Source of the DNA: Micrasema longulum | Taxonomy: Eukaryota > Arthropoda > Insecta > Trichoptera > Brachycentridae | NCBI GenBank assembly: GCA_022494885.1 | Contig: JAGVSM010000876.1 | Coordinates: forward strand, 124,001-188,000 | Length of the DNA: 64,000 nt | Reading direction: 5' to 3' | In this document: piece by piece, positions 34,746 to 44,999 of the stretch | How positions within the stretch are numbered: position 1 is the first letter of the stretch | Layout: each line of letters opens with the position of its first letter | The notes under the pieces: generated by a model | Databases searched by the model: none | Told to the model about the DNA's origin: nothing | The model's input: only the letters and a program-made list of their open reading frames with translations | Position numbers and translations under genes: made by a program

Positions 34746-35200
34746 TTTTTATAATTCAAGTTACAGAACATATTCAATAGAAAAAAAAGATTAAAAGTTA
34801 AAAATATATAAAAATAGAAATAAACGTATTTGTTTATAAATTACCTTAAATCAAAACTATTACTCAATGGGAAAAAGGAAAAAAGAGGAAAGAGGAAAAA
34901 GGAATGGAGGAGAGATTAAGGAAGAGAAAAGAGATGTTTCTTCAGACGAGATTTAAACAGAGATAATGTAGTAACATCTTTGATGGTGGATGGGAGATAA
35001 TTCCACAGTCGAGCCGCATGGACACTATATGAGTTAGAGAAGAAAGAGGAATTGTGGGTGGGTATTAAGAGAGTGCATTGAGAATTAGAACGAAGAGGTA
35101 AACCATGAACTGATAAGCATTGAAATTTTTCACGCAGGTATATAGGAGCGTTGGGACTATGAAGTACATTGAACAGAAGTGAGAGGGAGTGATAGATAGA
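34746..35200 (-). mobile_element. LINE ORF2 C-terminal end
   Basis: The minus strand reads PLRSNSQCTLLIPTHNSSFF, then AARLWNYLPSTIKDVTTLSL and FKSRLKKHLFSLP before a stop near 34895. RLWN-LP and the terminal SRLKKHLF are standard ends of CR1/Jockey-group ORF2. It is a paralogue of the copies at 5075-6430 and 10745-11275. Confidence 0.78.
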
Positions 35201-35763
35201 GTTTATAGTCCCTGGACGTGTGAGACTGATTATCTTACATTGATGTGCAGTAGCCTATGAACTATTGGGTGCGGATAGACGCATGATGACAAGTATATTA
35301 TTGTGTTTATTGAAAATAGGAAGATTGATAAATGAGTATGATTTTATTACTACGATAGCAATGGCAAAGGTCAACGCAGTGAGACTAAACATGAATGAAA
35401 CCAAATTGCATAATACTTCATACAAATATGATCTTCTCGTGTTACGGAGTTACGCAAAAGTCGACTAAACCATCAAATGATATAAAATCAAGTTAAGTCA
35501 ACAAACTGATGTTTGTTCATGAAAAATTAGTCGAAATTGTGTTGAGATTCCACTAACCATAAATATGAAGGACTCACACGGTTATCAGCGCTCATTATCA
35601 TATGACAGTTCAGAAATTGAATCATGCATTTCCCGTGTGTAAATAATTGATTATCTCAACATTTGAATGAATAATGAAGTGCTGACGCGAGCGGATAGTA
35701 AAGCGCTGAGAGACACGGAATTAGTACACGACCTCAAAGGGACGTAAAGTGAACACCGGACAA

Positions 35764-35818
35764 TATATAAGTAGCAATACAGTCAGTTTCAGCATGAAGT
35801 CCAGTTCAGTGATCAGTG
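35764..35818 (+). promoter_or_regulatory. Possible core promoter (TATA plus initiator-like)
   Basis: TATATAAG at 35764-35771 is followed by arthropod-initiator-like TCAGT motifs at 35783, 35806 and 35813. The spacings (about 21 and 43 bp) do not fit the usual 30 bp well. A 39-codon ORF begins at ATG 35794 but lacks a family signature. Weak candidate only. Confidence 0.2.
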
Positions 35819-36117
35819 ATTCAAGTGAAACTTTACGTAGTTACTCCGTCGGTTACTCTGTTTATTTAACATGTAACAAACACCCATCAAAATCTAATTA
35901 TTTTTTAGCATAATACTTATTTTTAATACAAAGTAAAGCGTATATTAAATCACCAACTGGATTTAACTAAACTCAGCAGAGATTGTGGACTTCTTTGAGA
36001 AGGAAATATTTTGATAGTAGATATTTTGATCATTATTTGACACTCTTAACATTTAATACATAAAATCTTAAATTTACTACTTTATGTTAACTGATGTTCC
36101 GAAAAGGCTTTTTTCTT

Positions 36118-36299
36118 TATGACGTATTGTAGTGATTTTAAAACGTAAGGTAAAGTACTGATTTTTAATAAAATTTTAGTGTAAATTATTCACAAAAAAA
36201 AATGTTTAAAAATCACTGATATACGTAACGTCTTTGAAATTTATACAAAACGTTAAACAATCACTCTATTACGTGCTTTAAATCACTACAATATGTTAC
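36118..36299. repeat. Imperfect inverted repeat (MITE-like)
   Basis: GACGTATTGTAGTGATTTTA at 36121 pairs with the reverse complement of TAAATCACTACAATATGTTA at 36279-36298; weaker pairing extends about 45 bp inward. No coding content. Confidence 0.55.
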
Positions 36300-36390
36300 A
36301 AGAAAAATGTATTTCGGGACGACCGGAACCAATTTTCATCTGAATTTAAAGCATCAGTTGAAATGTGGTGATTTAAAAATATTTTAATTA

Positions 36391-36573
36391 TTGTGGGTTA
36401 ACACATGTTTGCTTGATACTGTCCGCAGTACAATGGCGGTTATGCTCAATAGAAGGCGCCCACCGAGTCATTTGCATGATAGTCCCTCATTTGGAGATCG
36501 AGTATGTAAATTAGAGGCGAAATATCGTGTAATTGTTAGCTACGTGCTCCACAATCATTGCCTTCTAATTTAA
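36391..36573 (+). other. Unassigned short ORF with octamer motif
   Basis: ATG at 36433 opens 46 codons (MAVMLNRRRPPSHLHDSPSF and on to a stop at 36571). The base composition is more even than that of the flanks and there is no second copy in the window. ATTTGCAT at 36470-36477 is an exact octamer. It could be unique host DNA, but no function can be named. Confidence 0.25.
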
Positions 36574-37064
36574 CGAGAGCATTCAATCAATTACACCATT
36601 GTACTATGATAATAAAACTCATTGATAATAAACCGGTTTCGTGAATTTAAATTGGATAACATTTATCATATTATGTAATCCGCTTGTAAAAAGTACAGTG
36701 TGTAATCTCAGGTAATAATAAAGAATGATAATAATTCCGTGTTCGTATGCACTGTTCACGAACAGTTTTATGTAAAATATAATCAGAATCTTCAACGAAA
36801 GCTTTCGACACGATAGCTACTCTCAGATAATAATCCTGAAAAAATAAATAAAATGGAGGTAAGTCCGGCTGTAGTGTAAAGGTTGGCGCGATCATCTACC
36901 ATCCTTGAGTTAATTTTGATTTCTGAGTCCTTATTACAATGGGAAGTTGAGTTATGTTCAATTGTCTATAAAGTAAAATCGGAATTTCTGTATGAATGAT
37001 TTAATAGCCATATTAAAAAAATAAACAAACGTGTTTAATTACAGATTACTGATGAATTACATCA

Positions 37065-37850
37065 AATTACCTATTAGAAAACTCCAAAATTGATGTAGTT
37101 AAGTCCATCAGAGATATAGGAGTTGTTTTGGACTATAAACTGACATACAACGAGCATATAGATAATACAGTAAATAAATCACTGAAATTACTTGGCTTCA
37201 TTAACAGAATATCCTCTGATTTTACTAATATCCGTACAATCAAAACTCTTTATTGCTCAACTGTTCGCCCTCTTCTAGAATATGCCTCCGTGGTCTGGTC
37301 TCCATTCTATGTCAATCGCATAAATCACATTGAATCAGTCCAACATCGCTTGTTTCGAAAAATAGCGTGGATGCTTGGACTATAGAGAGATAATTATTCT
37401 TATGCTGAAATAGAGTCAATGTTAAATATTTCTAGTCTACAAAAACGTAGAACTAATATTGACTCCATATATATGTTCGGCATACTAAATGGTATAATCG
37501 ATGCTCCATCATTACTGGGACAAGTAAAATTAAATATTCCAACTCGTAGATTGAGAAACAATGAAGTACTGTTCATCGATCAGCATAGAACAAACAATGG
37601 CCTTAATTCTCAAATGACCCGTCTTTGTCGTATTGTTAACTCAAGATTAGATCTGGACTTTTTTGGTTTGAGTTTACAACGATTTAAACGAGCACTAAAT
37701 AAATAGTCCAGATCTTGTCTCGATGTCCCTTATGTTTGTCAATGCTTCTTTTATTTTTTTTATTAATGTTTTAAACTATTATTTTATTGTAATATTTAAA
37801 CCTTATAAATTGTATACATGGACAATGTCCGTTAATAAATAAATAAATTG
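37065..37850 (+). mobile_element. Jockey-like LINE, nearly open ORF end
   Basis: From about 37065 the frame reads IRDIGVVLDYKLTYNEHIDN, KSLKLLGFINRISSDFTN, PLLEYASVVWSPFYVNRI and IESVQHRLFRKIAWMLGL. A single in-frame TAG (37383-37385) is followed in the same frame by LNISSLQKRRTNIDSIYMFG, LNIPTRRLRNNEV and the terminus FFGLSLQRFKRALNK with a stop at 37704-37706. It is 5'-truncated. The 3' UTR ends in the hairpin GGAC-AAT-GTCC (37820-37830), CGTTAAT and an (AATA)n tail at 37834-37848, giving a textbook element end. Confidence 0.9.
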
Positions 37851-37864
37851 TCGTACAAATATAC

Positions 37865-38440
37865 ACATACTCTCACCGATGGCGCTACAGCCCATATCGA
37901 GCTTTGGCTACCTGCAACTTGTGTATCTGCTCATTAATATTTTAGGGACACGTGAATTAGGCATTCGCTGTACATGTCCGGCTCATCTTAATCTAAGCAA
38001 CTTCACATGTGCCGAGACGCTCGGGGCCTGGTATATATTGTACAGTTCCTCGTTATACCGAATATGCCACTGATTATTCTCTCTCACTGGTAGTACTTTT
38101 CGTTCAAAAGTGTCCAGCACTTCAGCCACCTTTACTGTCAGTGTTAGCGCCTCACGCCTCACGCCAATACAGTACGTATAATTGTTTTGTATTTGGTAAT
38201 TTTGGTTTTTCTGTGGACGATACGTGATTTGAACACTGGCAACAAAGCAAAGTATGTTTTGTTGGCTGCTGTGATTCTTTTTCTAATTTCTGCTGGATCC
38301 TCATTGTTCTCGGTTATACCGGAGCCCAGGTAGGTGAATTGCTCGATCACTTCGAAGGAGTAATTACCTTTGTATTGGACACAGCCTCTTGTTCTGTGCG
38401 ATGGGTTTCTATTCACATTATCGTACAGAAAATTCGATTT
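37865..38440 (-). mobile_element. RTE-like LINE fragment
   Basis: The minus strand reads VIEQFTYLGSGITENNEDPA, IRKRITAANKTYFALLPVFK and TKYKTIIRTVLA, shifts frame, then AEVLDTFERKVLPVRENNQW, HIRYNEELYNIYQAPSVSAH, VKLLRLR, one stop, and AGHVQRMPNSRVPKIL. This order is standard for the region after the polymerase core in RTE-type elements. It lies head to tail with the Jockey-like LINE on its left. Confidence 0.85.
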
Positions 38441-38531
38441 TACTTTATAGACCAGACCATTGAAGATAGCTCTATTGACTTCGTATTTGTAATCGGGGCC
38501 CTGGCAAGAATGACGTTAAATATTTTTTTTA

Positions 38532-38615
38532 ATGTGGTTTAGAAGACAATATTTCACTGTTTCTAAACTGGCACCTAAAGTGAAAAACTGATAATCTCGC
38601 TTTTGTGAATCATTA
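38532..38615 (+). mobile_element. SINE family 2, fragment
   Basis: AATATTTCACTGTTTCTAAA and TGGCACCTAAAGTGAAAAAC correspond to the middle of SINE family 2. Head and tail are missing. Confidence 0.5.
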
Positions 38616-39567
38616 CCAACTAACAATAAACAAAAGAGTCATCGTAAAAAAATAGCGACAGTATAACATTTTCAGGATAGATTAAAAAATTAAAAGCTAA
38701 TCAATTCTTAAAGTGGCAATATACAAACAATGGAAGAATGCTAATTAATTTCGTGACAGGAAGCCCAGATAAACCCAAAAGATACAAAATATCCCCATAC
38801 CGGATGAAGAAAAGATAGAGATTAAAAGGATAATAAATTCGAGGAATCGGTGGCCGTAAAGGATATAAATCGAACGTAGTGGACCTTATTGCTTGGGAGC
38901 CAGGTGCAAATGTCCTTTTTCTTGTTCCTATAAATCGATACTCACATTAGGGGAACTTAATGTATGGAGGGTGGAAACGGCCGATTTCAACAGCGAAGTG
39001 TTGAATTTATAGATCTTTATGGGTCTTGTACCTGAAACTGATTTAGAATTTATCTGTTTTCGATGGAATAAGCAAATAAAAACACCAATATTGATTTGAC
39101 GGCTAGTGCGGTTTTTAAACAAACAGTTTACCATCGGCTGCTGCTTTATGTAAAAAAAAATATGAAAAGAGTTTTGATAAATTAATTAAAGCGTGATATA
39201 AGTAAATATACATGACTACAAAAGATAAATACTAATGCTTGCAAATTTATTCATCACATCCGATTTATCTCATGAAATTAGATTAAGAAATTTCGTTAAT
39301 TGAACTGTTGGTACTTTTCACAAAAGTTGGTTCATAAGTAATCAGTATTACAAGAGCTAGTAATAATACAATAAAATGATTAGAATAACACGGGATAGGT
39401 ATGTTTTTTGTTAGCATTGACTTTTCAAGTATCTTTTTTTAAAATCGATGTGTATCCGACATGCAATCAATTCAAATAATGTTTCTTACGTATTGGCATT
39501 AAAGATATTTCTAATATTGTTGCAACAGAGACGGAAAACATTTTTGAGATATGAAAGTCACAACAAT

Positions 39568-40000
39568 TTATTTATTTATTTATCATTTATTTATTCATAT
39601 ATATGTACATTACAAAATAAAATATCTTAATTCATACATATAGAAATAATTAGGTAAAATTAGGTATATATAAAAAAACACATTAGTATACATAATATCC
39701 AAAGAATAATATGTTATAAAAGTAAGAGAATCTTGTAACGAAAAACTCCCTCAGAGACGTGAAAAATGTCAACGTCCAAAGTGATATTGTTCAACATAGA
39801 GATAGCCCTTCCAACAGGCATAACCATTGGCAGGTTGGTCCTGTATATTGGAATGTGAAACGGTCTATGTTGACGCTGTCTAAGGTAATTATCAGGAACA
39901 TAAAAGCTAATGCTCCGCATAATTTCAGGGTTGTCAATAATACCGCGCAACAATCGAAAGAAGTGCGTTGTTAAATACACATTCCTTCTAGTCTTCAAAC
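39568..40000 (-). mobile_element. Jockey-like LINE 3' end
   Basis: The minus-strand ORF 39998-39714 reads FRLLRGIIDNPEIMRSISFY, VPDNYLRQRQHRPFHIPIYR, MVMPVGRAISMLNNITLDV and FHVSEGVFRYKILLLL. It is the same family as 9519-9730. A 140-bp 3' UTR ends in an AATAAATAAATAAATTG-type tail at 39568-39590. Truncated at about 40000. Confidence 0.85.
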
Positions 40001-40009
40001 TGCTGTAAA

Positions 40010-40310
40010 GGTTAAAGGTTAAAAATAAAGGTTTCAGCCCCTTAAATTCACTGAAATCAATAGATGGAAGATGAAGAGATATGGATGTTCAAACATGGGC
40101 TAAATGGTGAATGTAACACAGTGTGTAAAGTGGCCACTAAAAACGGCCAATGACATGTCATAAGCCCTGTAAATGTCTAGACTTCCATATTCCCTTATCT
40201 AAAATGTTCTCCATCCCAGTTGTAATTTGTTAATCTTAATGACTCCCTAAGAGGTGAAATCCAGTCTTTTGTCTACAAGCATTTGGACAAACTCAAAATA
40301 TTGTAATAAA
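40010..40310 (+). repeat. Repeat E, copy 5
   Basis: AAGGTTTCAGCCCCTTAAAT, AACACAGTGTGTAAAGTGGC, ATGTCATAAGCCCTGTAAAT and the tail GGACAAACTCAAAATATTGT. With copy 3 it defines most of the family. Confidence 0.65.
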
Positions 40311-40377
40311 TATTTGAATTAAATTTATCTAATTGTATAAATTGCAGATTTTTTAATTTAAATTAATATTTTATATA

Positions 40378-40440
40378 GTTGGGTAATTTATATAGCGCCA
40401 TTTTTGTGAAAATCACCTCAAGGGCGCTATATTTTAATAT
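40378..40440 (-). mobile_element. L2/CR1-like LINE, tail only
   Basis: ATTTATATAGCGCCATTTTT and GAAAATCACCTCAAGGGCGC are the terminal 60 bp of the L2/CR1-like family, a severely 5'-truncated insertion. Confidence 0.75.
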
Positions 40441-40457
40441 ATTGCATTAATTATATA

Positions 40458-40717
40458 TCATCATAATTCCATTTCCGCATCTGACGGTGCATAGGGCGCT
40501 GCATAGGTACACAAATCACAGCGTATCTTGATCATTTTTGTTACATGAAGGTTAGGTGATCAATCTTACACTTCGGGTACCAGTCTAGGGACTATGAAAT
40601 ATTTTAGATTAAAAACACCCTTTTAAACAATATTTCATATCAACCATGTCGGGACACGAACCCTAGAAATCTTGCGCGGTAGGCAATTGCGCTGACCATT
40701 ACACTACGAGGCCTACA
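40458..40717 (-). mobile_element. tRNA-derived SINE family 2
   Basis: Minus-strand copy with tRNA-like head (ATTACACTACGAGGCC), B-box remnant (GGACACGAACCC), body (AGTCTAGGGACTATGAAAT) and trinucleotide tail (ATCATCATAATTCC). Close to full length. Confidence 0.85.
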
Positions 40718-41055
40718 AGTAAATATATTACCAATAATTTTTTGTTCTATTTAACATTTTTAATTTTTGTTTTGTGATTATTGGTGTTCACAATTGATAA
40801 AAGATTTTTATTTTATTATTTTTTATTTTATGAATTGATTCCTACATATTTGTTTTACATGAAATCACCGCATTTAAATAATCTTTAAAGTTTAAAGTTA
40901 TCTTACAACTGATCAGCAAGAAAACCGCTTATTCGACAAAAAATCGCCAGCTATCAGCAGCAATCTCGATCAATCAACGTGTAAAATTACATTTCCGCAT
41001 TCCAATAAACTTAACAAGTTTTGATTCAATCGATAGAATTACATTCTGTTTTAAT

Positions 41056-41830
41056 TTTATATTTATTTATTTATTTATATATACGCCCGATAGGCATTTT
41101 TAACGACATATTTGTACATATAAAATTATTATAAAAGAAAGTAGAAAGACACAATGGTATATGGTAGACTTGGTGGGAGTGGAAGCGGGAAAGAGGTGTT
41201 TATAATTGAATTTGATTCAGTGATCGTATGAAAGAAAGAAGAGGCTTTTGAGATGTGGTTGCATCGCAGAATGCTTAAGATATCTTGTACAGACCTGATA
41301 ACGAACTCAGAAGTCTTAAGTCGAGCTAGAACAAACAGAGAACTCTTAACCACCATAAAAGATCGTAAAATTTCATATTTGGGCCATGTAATGCGTGGAG
41401 AAAAGTACCACTTGCTTCATTGAATTTTGAAAGGCAACATTGAGGGTCACGGAGGGGCTGGAAGAAGACAGATGTCCTGGCTGCGAAATATACGAGGCTG
41501 GACTGGCTTCAGGACTGTGGAGCAGATTTTCAGGGCAGCACAGGACAGAGACTTTTGCCAGAGTGATTGCCAACGTTGACAGGGCACTAAGAGAAGAAGA
41601 AGATCGCATGAAAGAAGACAACTTGTTTTCAAAGAATTCAAGACTGGTATGTTTGTTGGCAGACCTAAGAATTCTGGACATAGGGGAATGAAAACCATAG
41701 TTATTTATATGGTTATCGGTATGAAAGAGTAAATTTGGTCTGAGGTTTCTAGTTGGGATGTTTAATTTTATTGAGCTCAGTAATATTGTAAGCTTGTGAT
41801 TTTTAAATGTTCTTGTTAGGGTTTTTGCCA
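41056..41830 (-). mobile_element. Jockey-like LINE split by an RTE-like fragment
   Basis: The right part (41830-41608) reads on the minus strand SSIKLNIPTRNLRPNLLFHT and NYGFHSPMSRILRSANKHTS, an ORF2 C-terminus. The left part (41217-41056) is a 3' UTR with a degenerate GCC-TATC-GGGC hairpin at 41085-41095 and an (AATA)n tail at 41056-41080. Between them lies a plus-strand RTE-like segment, so nesting is inferred. Confidence 0.6.
41218..41607 (+). mobile_element. RTE-like LINE 3' end
   Basis: The plus strand reads AFEMWLHRRMLKISCTDLIT, NSEVLSRARTNRELLTTIKD, RKISYLGHVMRGEKYHLLH, a stop, GNIEGHGGAGRRQMSWLRN and IRGWTGFRTVEQIFRAAQDR. This is the insect RTE-type C-terminus. It ends in a GAAGAAGAAG repeat near 41595-41604, like the related copy at 17920-18165. 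Because LINE sequence on the opposite strand flanks it on both sides, it probably inserted there. Confidence 0.82.
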
Positions 41831-42423
41831 ATGAGGAACTTAAGCCCTACGGAAAATTGGATACAAAAAATGTTTTCTTGCGCGCGGCAAAATTAGCAAA
41901 TTAAATTGCGCGGAAAAGTTTCTTGAAAATGTACGAAAAAAATAACCAACTACTTTGAAGACGACATTAGTGCATATGAATCAACCAAATATAAGAGAGC
42001 TGTGAAAGATATCCGGTTTACTTACCGTAAACGGACCGATCGGCGACCACTGACAGAATAAACGGAAAAGAACCCCTGACTTCACATGCTGAGAAATTCC
42101 ATAAATACAAAACTTTAAAAAACATAGCGCTGATAATACGAAAAAATATTGTTTTTATCTAATTTATGTTTTTTTTATTGTTATTATTGCGCGGTTTAAA
42201 AAAAAAACATCCGTTTAAAAATGGCAAAATCGTAAGGCCTTAAGTACACACGAGGAACCAAGTTAAAATTTGTTGAGCGCAAAGTTACATTTTTGATAAC
42301 AGGAAAGGCGGCAACCTTTGTAAGTCAGAGGCATGCAATTTACGAGCATTCCCAAATCTCTCGAGAGGAAGATCCACTCGAATTATGCAGAAAGTGCTAC
42401 ATTAGCATCGTGTTCACTCCTCA

Positions 42424-42650
42424 AAAAGCAAAATAGCATATAAAGAAGAGAGAATGTTGATGGGCGCAGAAAGCGAGACGTGGCATGAACATATTCAACA
42501 AATTAGCACTCAAAAATAGGCATGTCAAAGTCAGAAATCAAAATCAAATCCGACGAGCTTAAATAAAAAGATACACAAATGTGTGGCAAGCGAGTTAGTG
42601 TTATTCTGTCCTCCCATTTTACATCTATAGTGAAACAGCGTGGACATCTT
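42424..42650 (+). mobile_element. LINE family A, degenerate 3' end
   Basis: GTTGATGGGCGCAGAAAGCG, GACGTGGCATGAAC and the terminal TCTGTCCTCCCATTTTACAT parallel 3770-3980 of copy 1. Heavily mutated, no open frame. Confidence 0.6.
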
Positions 42651-42767
42651 AATTTCTCATTATTTAATTCATTACCCTATTTACACCTATCTGGATCTTT
42701 TCTTTAATGGTAGGTAGGGTAGTTCCAGTCCAGGGACAGAGATATTGCAGTCATAATGTTAATAAAT

Positions 42768-42865
42768 TCGGCGGATTTTTATAGCGCCATATTTGTGAAA
42801 AATCACCTCAAGGGCGCTTTACAATTGTATATGTTAACTTAGATTCTACCTAAGCTAAAGTGACA
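42768..42865 (-). mobile_element. L2/CR1-like LINE, tail only
   Basis: GGATTTTTATAGCGCCATAT and AAATCACCTCAAGGGCGCTT followed by TAAGCTAAAGTGACATGT. About 100 bp of terminus remain. Confidence 0.75.
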
Positions 42866-43110
42866 TGTAAAGAAGACCTGCAATTCTTGGTAACAAAAGT
42901 CTACGATGTATGCAAGAAAAGCGATTTGCTAATGAATGTTGATAAATCGAAATTGATGGTTTTTGAAAGTGATGAAAATATAACTAAATGTTAGATCAGT
43001 GTGAAGGAGATATTCTGAATCAGGTAGAAGAATTTGTGTATCTGGGAAGTATGTTTACTAGGGATGGAAATACTGAGAAAGATATTGAAAGGAGAGTGAG
43101 TGTCGGGCAG
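42866..43110 (+). mobile_element. LINE family A, internal fragment
   Basis: Matches 25215-25465 of the longest copy: DVCKKSDLLMNVDKSKLMVF, then after a stop VEEFVYLGSMFTRDGNTEKD and IERRVSVG. It ends abruptly at about 43110 and is flanked on the left by an L2/CR1-like tail. Confidence 0.8.
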
Positions 43111-43711
43111 AACTGTATTTTTCTGTAAAAATTTCGCAATCAAATATAAAGTTATTTTGATCCTAGTTCAAATTCTGAAGCAGTCAAAGATTAATGCGGG
43201 CTAACTAATGTTTATATTGGTGTATAGCGTGTATCAGTATTAAGAATAAGTCGCAAACGGGAAGCCTAAAAACGTATTTAGTAACATAGTAGTGGTAAGC
43301 TACATATTTGGAAATAAAGTAGGTACTGCAGACCCATTACGAAAGTAAAAAAAAAAAAAAAATATCTAATTACAACGCGTAGGAAAAACACGGGCGAAAT
43401 AATGACATTAAGTGTTGCTCAGCGCTATTAAATATACTATGGAGTTTTGTACAAACTTACGAACGATAATAAATTACTTAATTAATTGCCGTTGAGGCAA
43501 CATTGCCTTAATGTCGACAGCCCCGTATCCAGAGAAAAAGACTCAATAAAGTACCCACCTAACAAAATCTTTACCTACAATATCAAGATTAATTTATTTA
43601 ATTACTAAATACTTTAAACAACTTTACAATTTCAGTACCTAACGAAATATCAGGGTTCGAAGGATATATTTATATCAGTGACATATATTAGGATATATTA
43701 TTTCTTCCTTT

Positions 43712-43780
43712 CCACATCCGCTCCCAAGTGAAGCATGTGGACATCACCAGACGCCTCCAGGAGAACATGTTGTGGCTTTA
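43712..43780 (-). mobile_element. RTE-like LINE, terminal fragment
   Basis: On the minus strand CTCCTGGAGGCGTCTGGTGA and GATGTCCACATGCTTCACTT-GGGAGCGGATG match the last codons and 3' UTR of 20706-20975. Confidence 0.7.
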
Positions 43781-43800
43781 TAATGAACTGATTGACGTGT

Positions 43801-44505
43801 TTAAATAAAATATTGAAATGTGTAGTTTCTTTCATCGACATTTTCTTCGCAGTCTCGATCTTGGGGATTGGTTTGCAGCAAAGTCTTGCATCTCGTCCTC
43901 CATTGGTCTCTATTCTCTGCAGCCCTCTTCAGCTCGACATATGAGGTGCAATTCAAATCCTTGCACACTTGCTCCAAATACTCCCGTCGGGGGCGCCCTC
44001 TGTAATTTGTCCCCTCAGCCATTCCCTCTTTTATATCATGCAGAAGACCCTCCATGTGGGATAGGCCGATCCATTGAGCTCGCCTCTCTGAGATGGTTTT
44101 GATTAGGTGCCTCCTTTCTTCGATTCTGCTGAGATCCTCGTCATTAGTGATAAGATCTCTCCAGGAAATTCCTAATATTTTTCTGTAGCACCACATCTCA
44201 AAGGCATATAGTCTTTTTTTATCTCTTTCGGTAAGGCACCATGTCTCACAACTGTACATCAATATGCTCCATACATATGTCTAGGCAAATTGCTTGCGGA
44301 GTTTTAGGTACATATTATTTGACTCGAAAATCTTTGATTTTTTGAAAAACGCAAGCCTTGCTTGATGTATGCGGCAGTCGACTTCTCTTTTTGTTCTAGA
44401 ATCCCAGGTGATCCTGCTTCCTATGTACACAAACTCTTTCGCGTTTTTCAGAGTTGCTCCTGACATTAATACATTCATTTGCTGCGCATTGCGGGCCACA
44501 ATCAT
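43801..44505 (-). mobile_element. RTE/BovB-like LINE, C-terminal ORF
   Basis: The minus strand reads KNAKEFVYIGSRITWDSRTK, REVDCRIHQARLAFFKKSKI and KLRKQFA. A single in-frame TAG (44278-44280) follows, then TYVWSILMYSCETWCLTERD, KKRLYAFEMWCYRKILGISW, RRAQWIGLSHMEG and NYRGRPRREYLEQVCKDLNC, ending at about 43801. YGCETW-like and FEMWCYRKIL-type motifs are hallmarks of RTE/BovB-type ORF2. Apart from one stop the frame is intact for about 230 codons. The reverse transcriptase core upstream is missing. Confidence 0.88.
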
Positions 44506-44620
44506 TACTTTGTTTTTTTTTTCATATTATATTTATTAACCTATATACCCTCAATAAAATATTGGCAAGAAAAAAATGGATCTTACAATGGCCCTTTTAG
44601 ATTCAAACCACTTAAATATT

Positions 44621-44985
44621 TCATGTCAGACATGTCGCTCACGGCAAATGCGCTGACCATTCCACGAGGCCGACACGGCGAACCCTGCTAAATACCCTTA
44701 AAATGGGATAAAATATTTATGTTTTTTTATATAACCGAGAAAATTCTAGTTTCTTGTGGGCACTCCCTTCTTCGTTGCCGTTAACTATTAGGCATGAAGT
44801 CCCAAGTATGATTCTTGGCATAGTGATTTTAGGGTGATAAATATTTTATTTTCTTCTTTGGGTGATTCTGAAGCATATGACAAATGATTTTGTATTCTCG
44901 TAATACATCAGTATACGCTACTACTGATCTTCCAGTACAGTTCTCCATGCACCATTAGGTACCTACGGATAATAGAATGATAAAA
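44621..44985. mobile_element. Two SINE family 2 fragments in opposite orientation
   Basis: A minus-strand head (GCGCTGACCATTCCACGAGG, 44621-44677) and a plus-strand head-truncated body (44793-44985: B-box remnant AGTATGATTCTTGGC, body GGTGATTCTGAAGCATATGA, then ATGCACCATTAGGTA). Both are diverged. Confidence 0.5.
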
Positions 44986-44999
44986 ATGATTGCAAGTTT

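Noticed and set aside
43818..44102. 94-codon plus-strand ORF
   Set aside because: Antisense shadow of the clear RTE/BovB-like frame on the minus strand.
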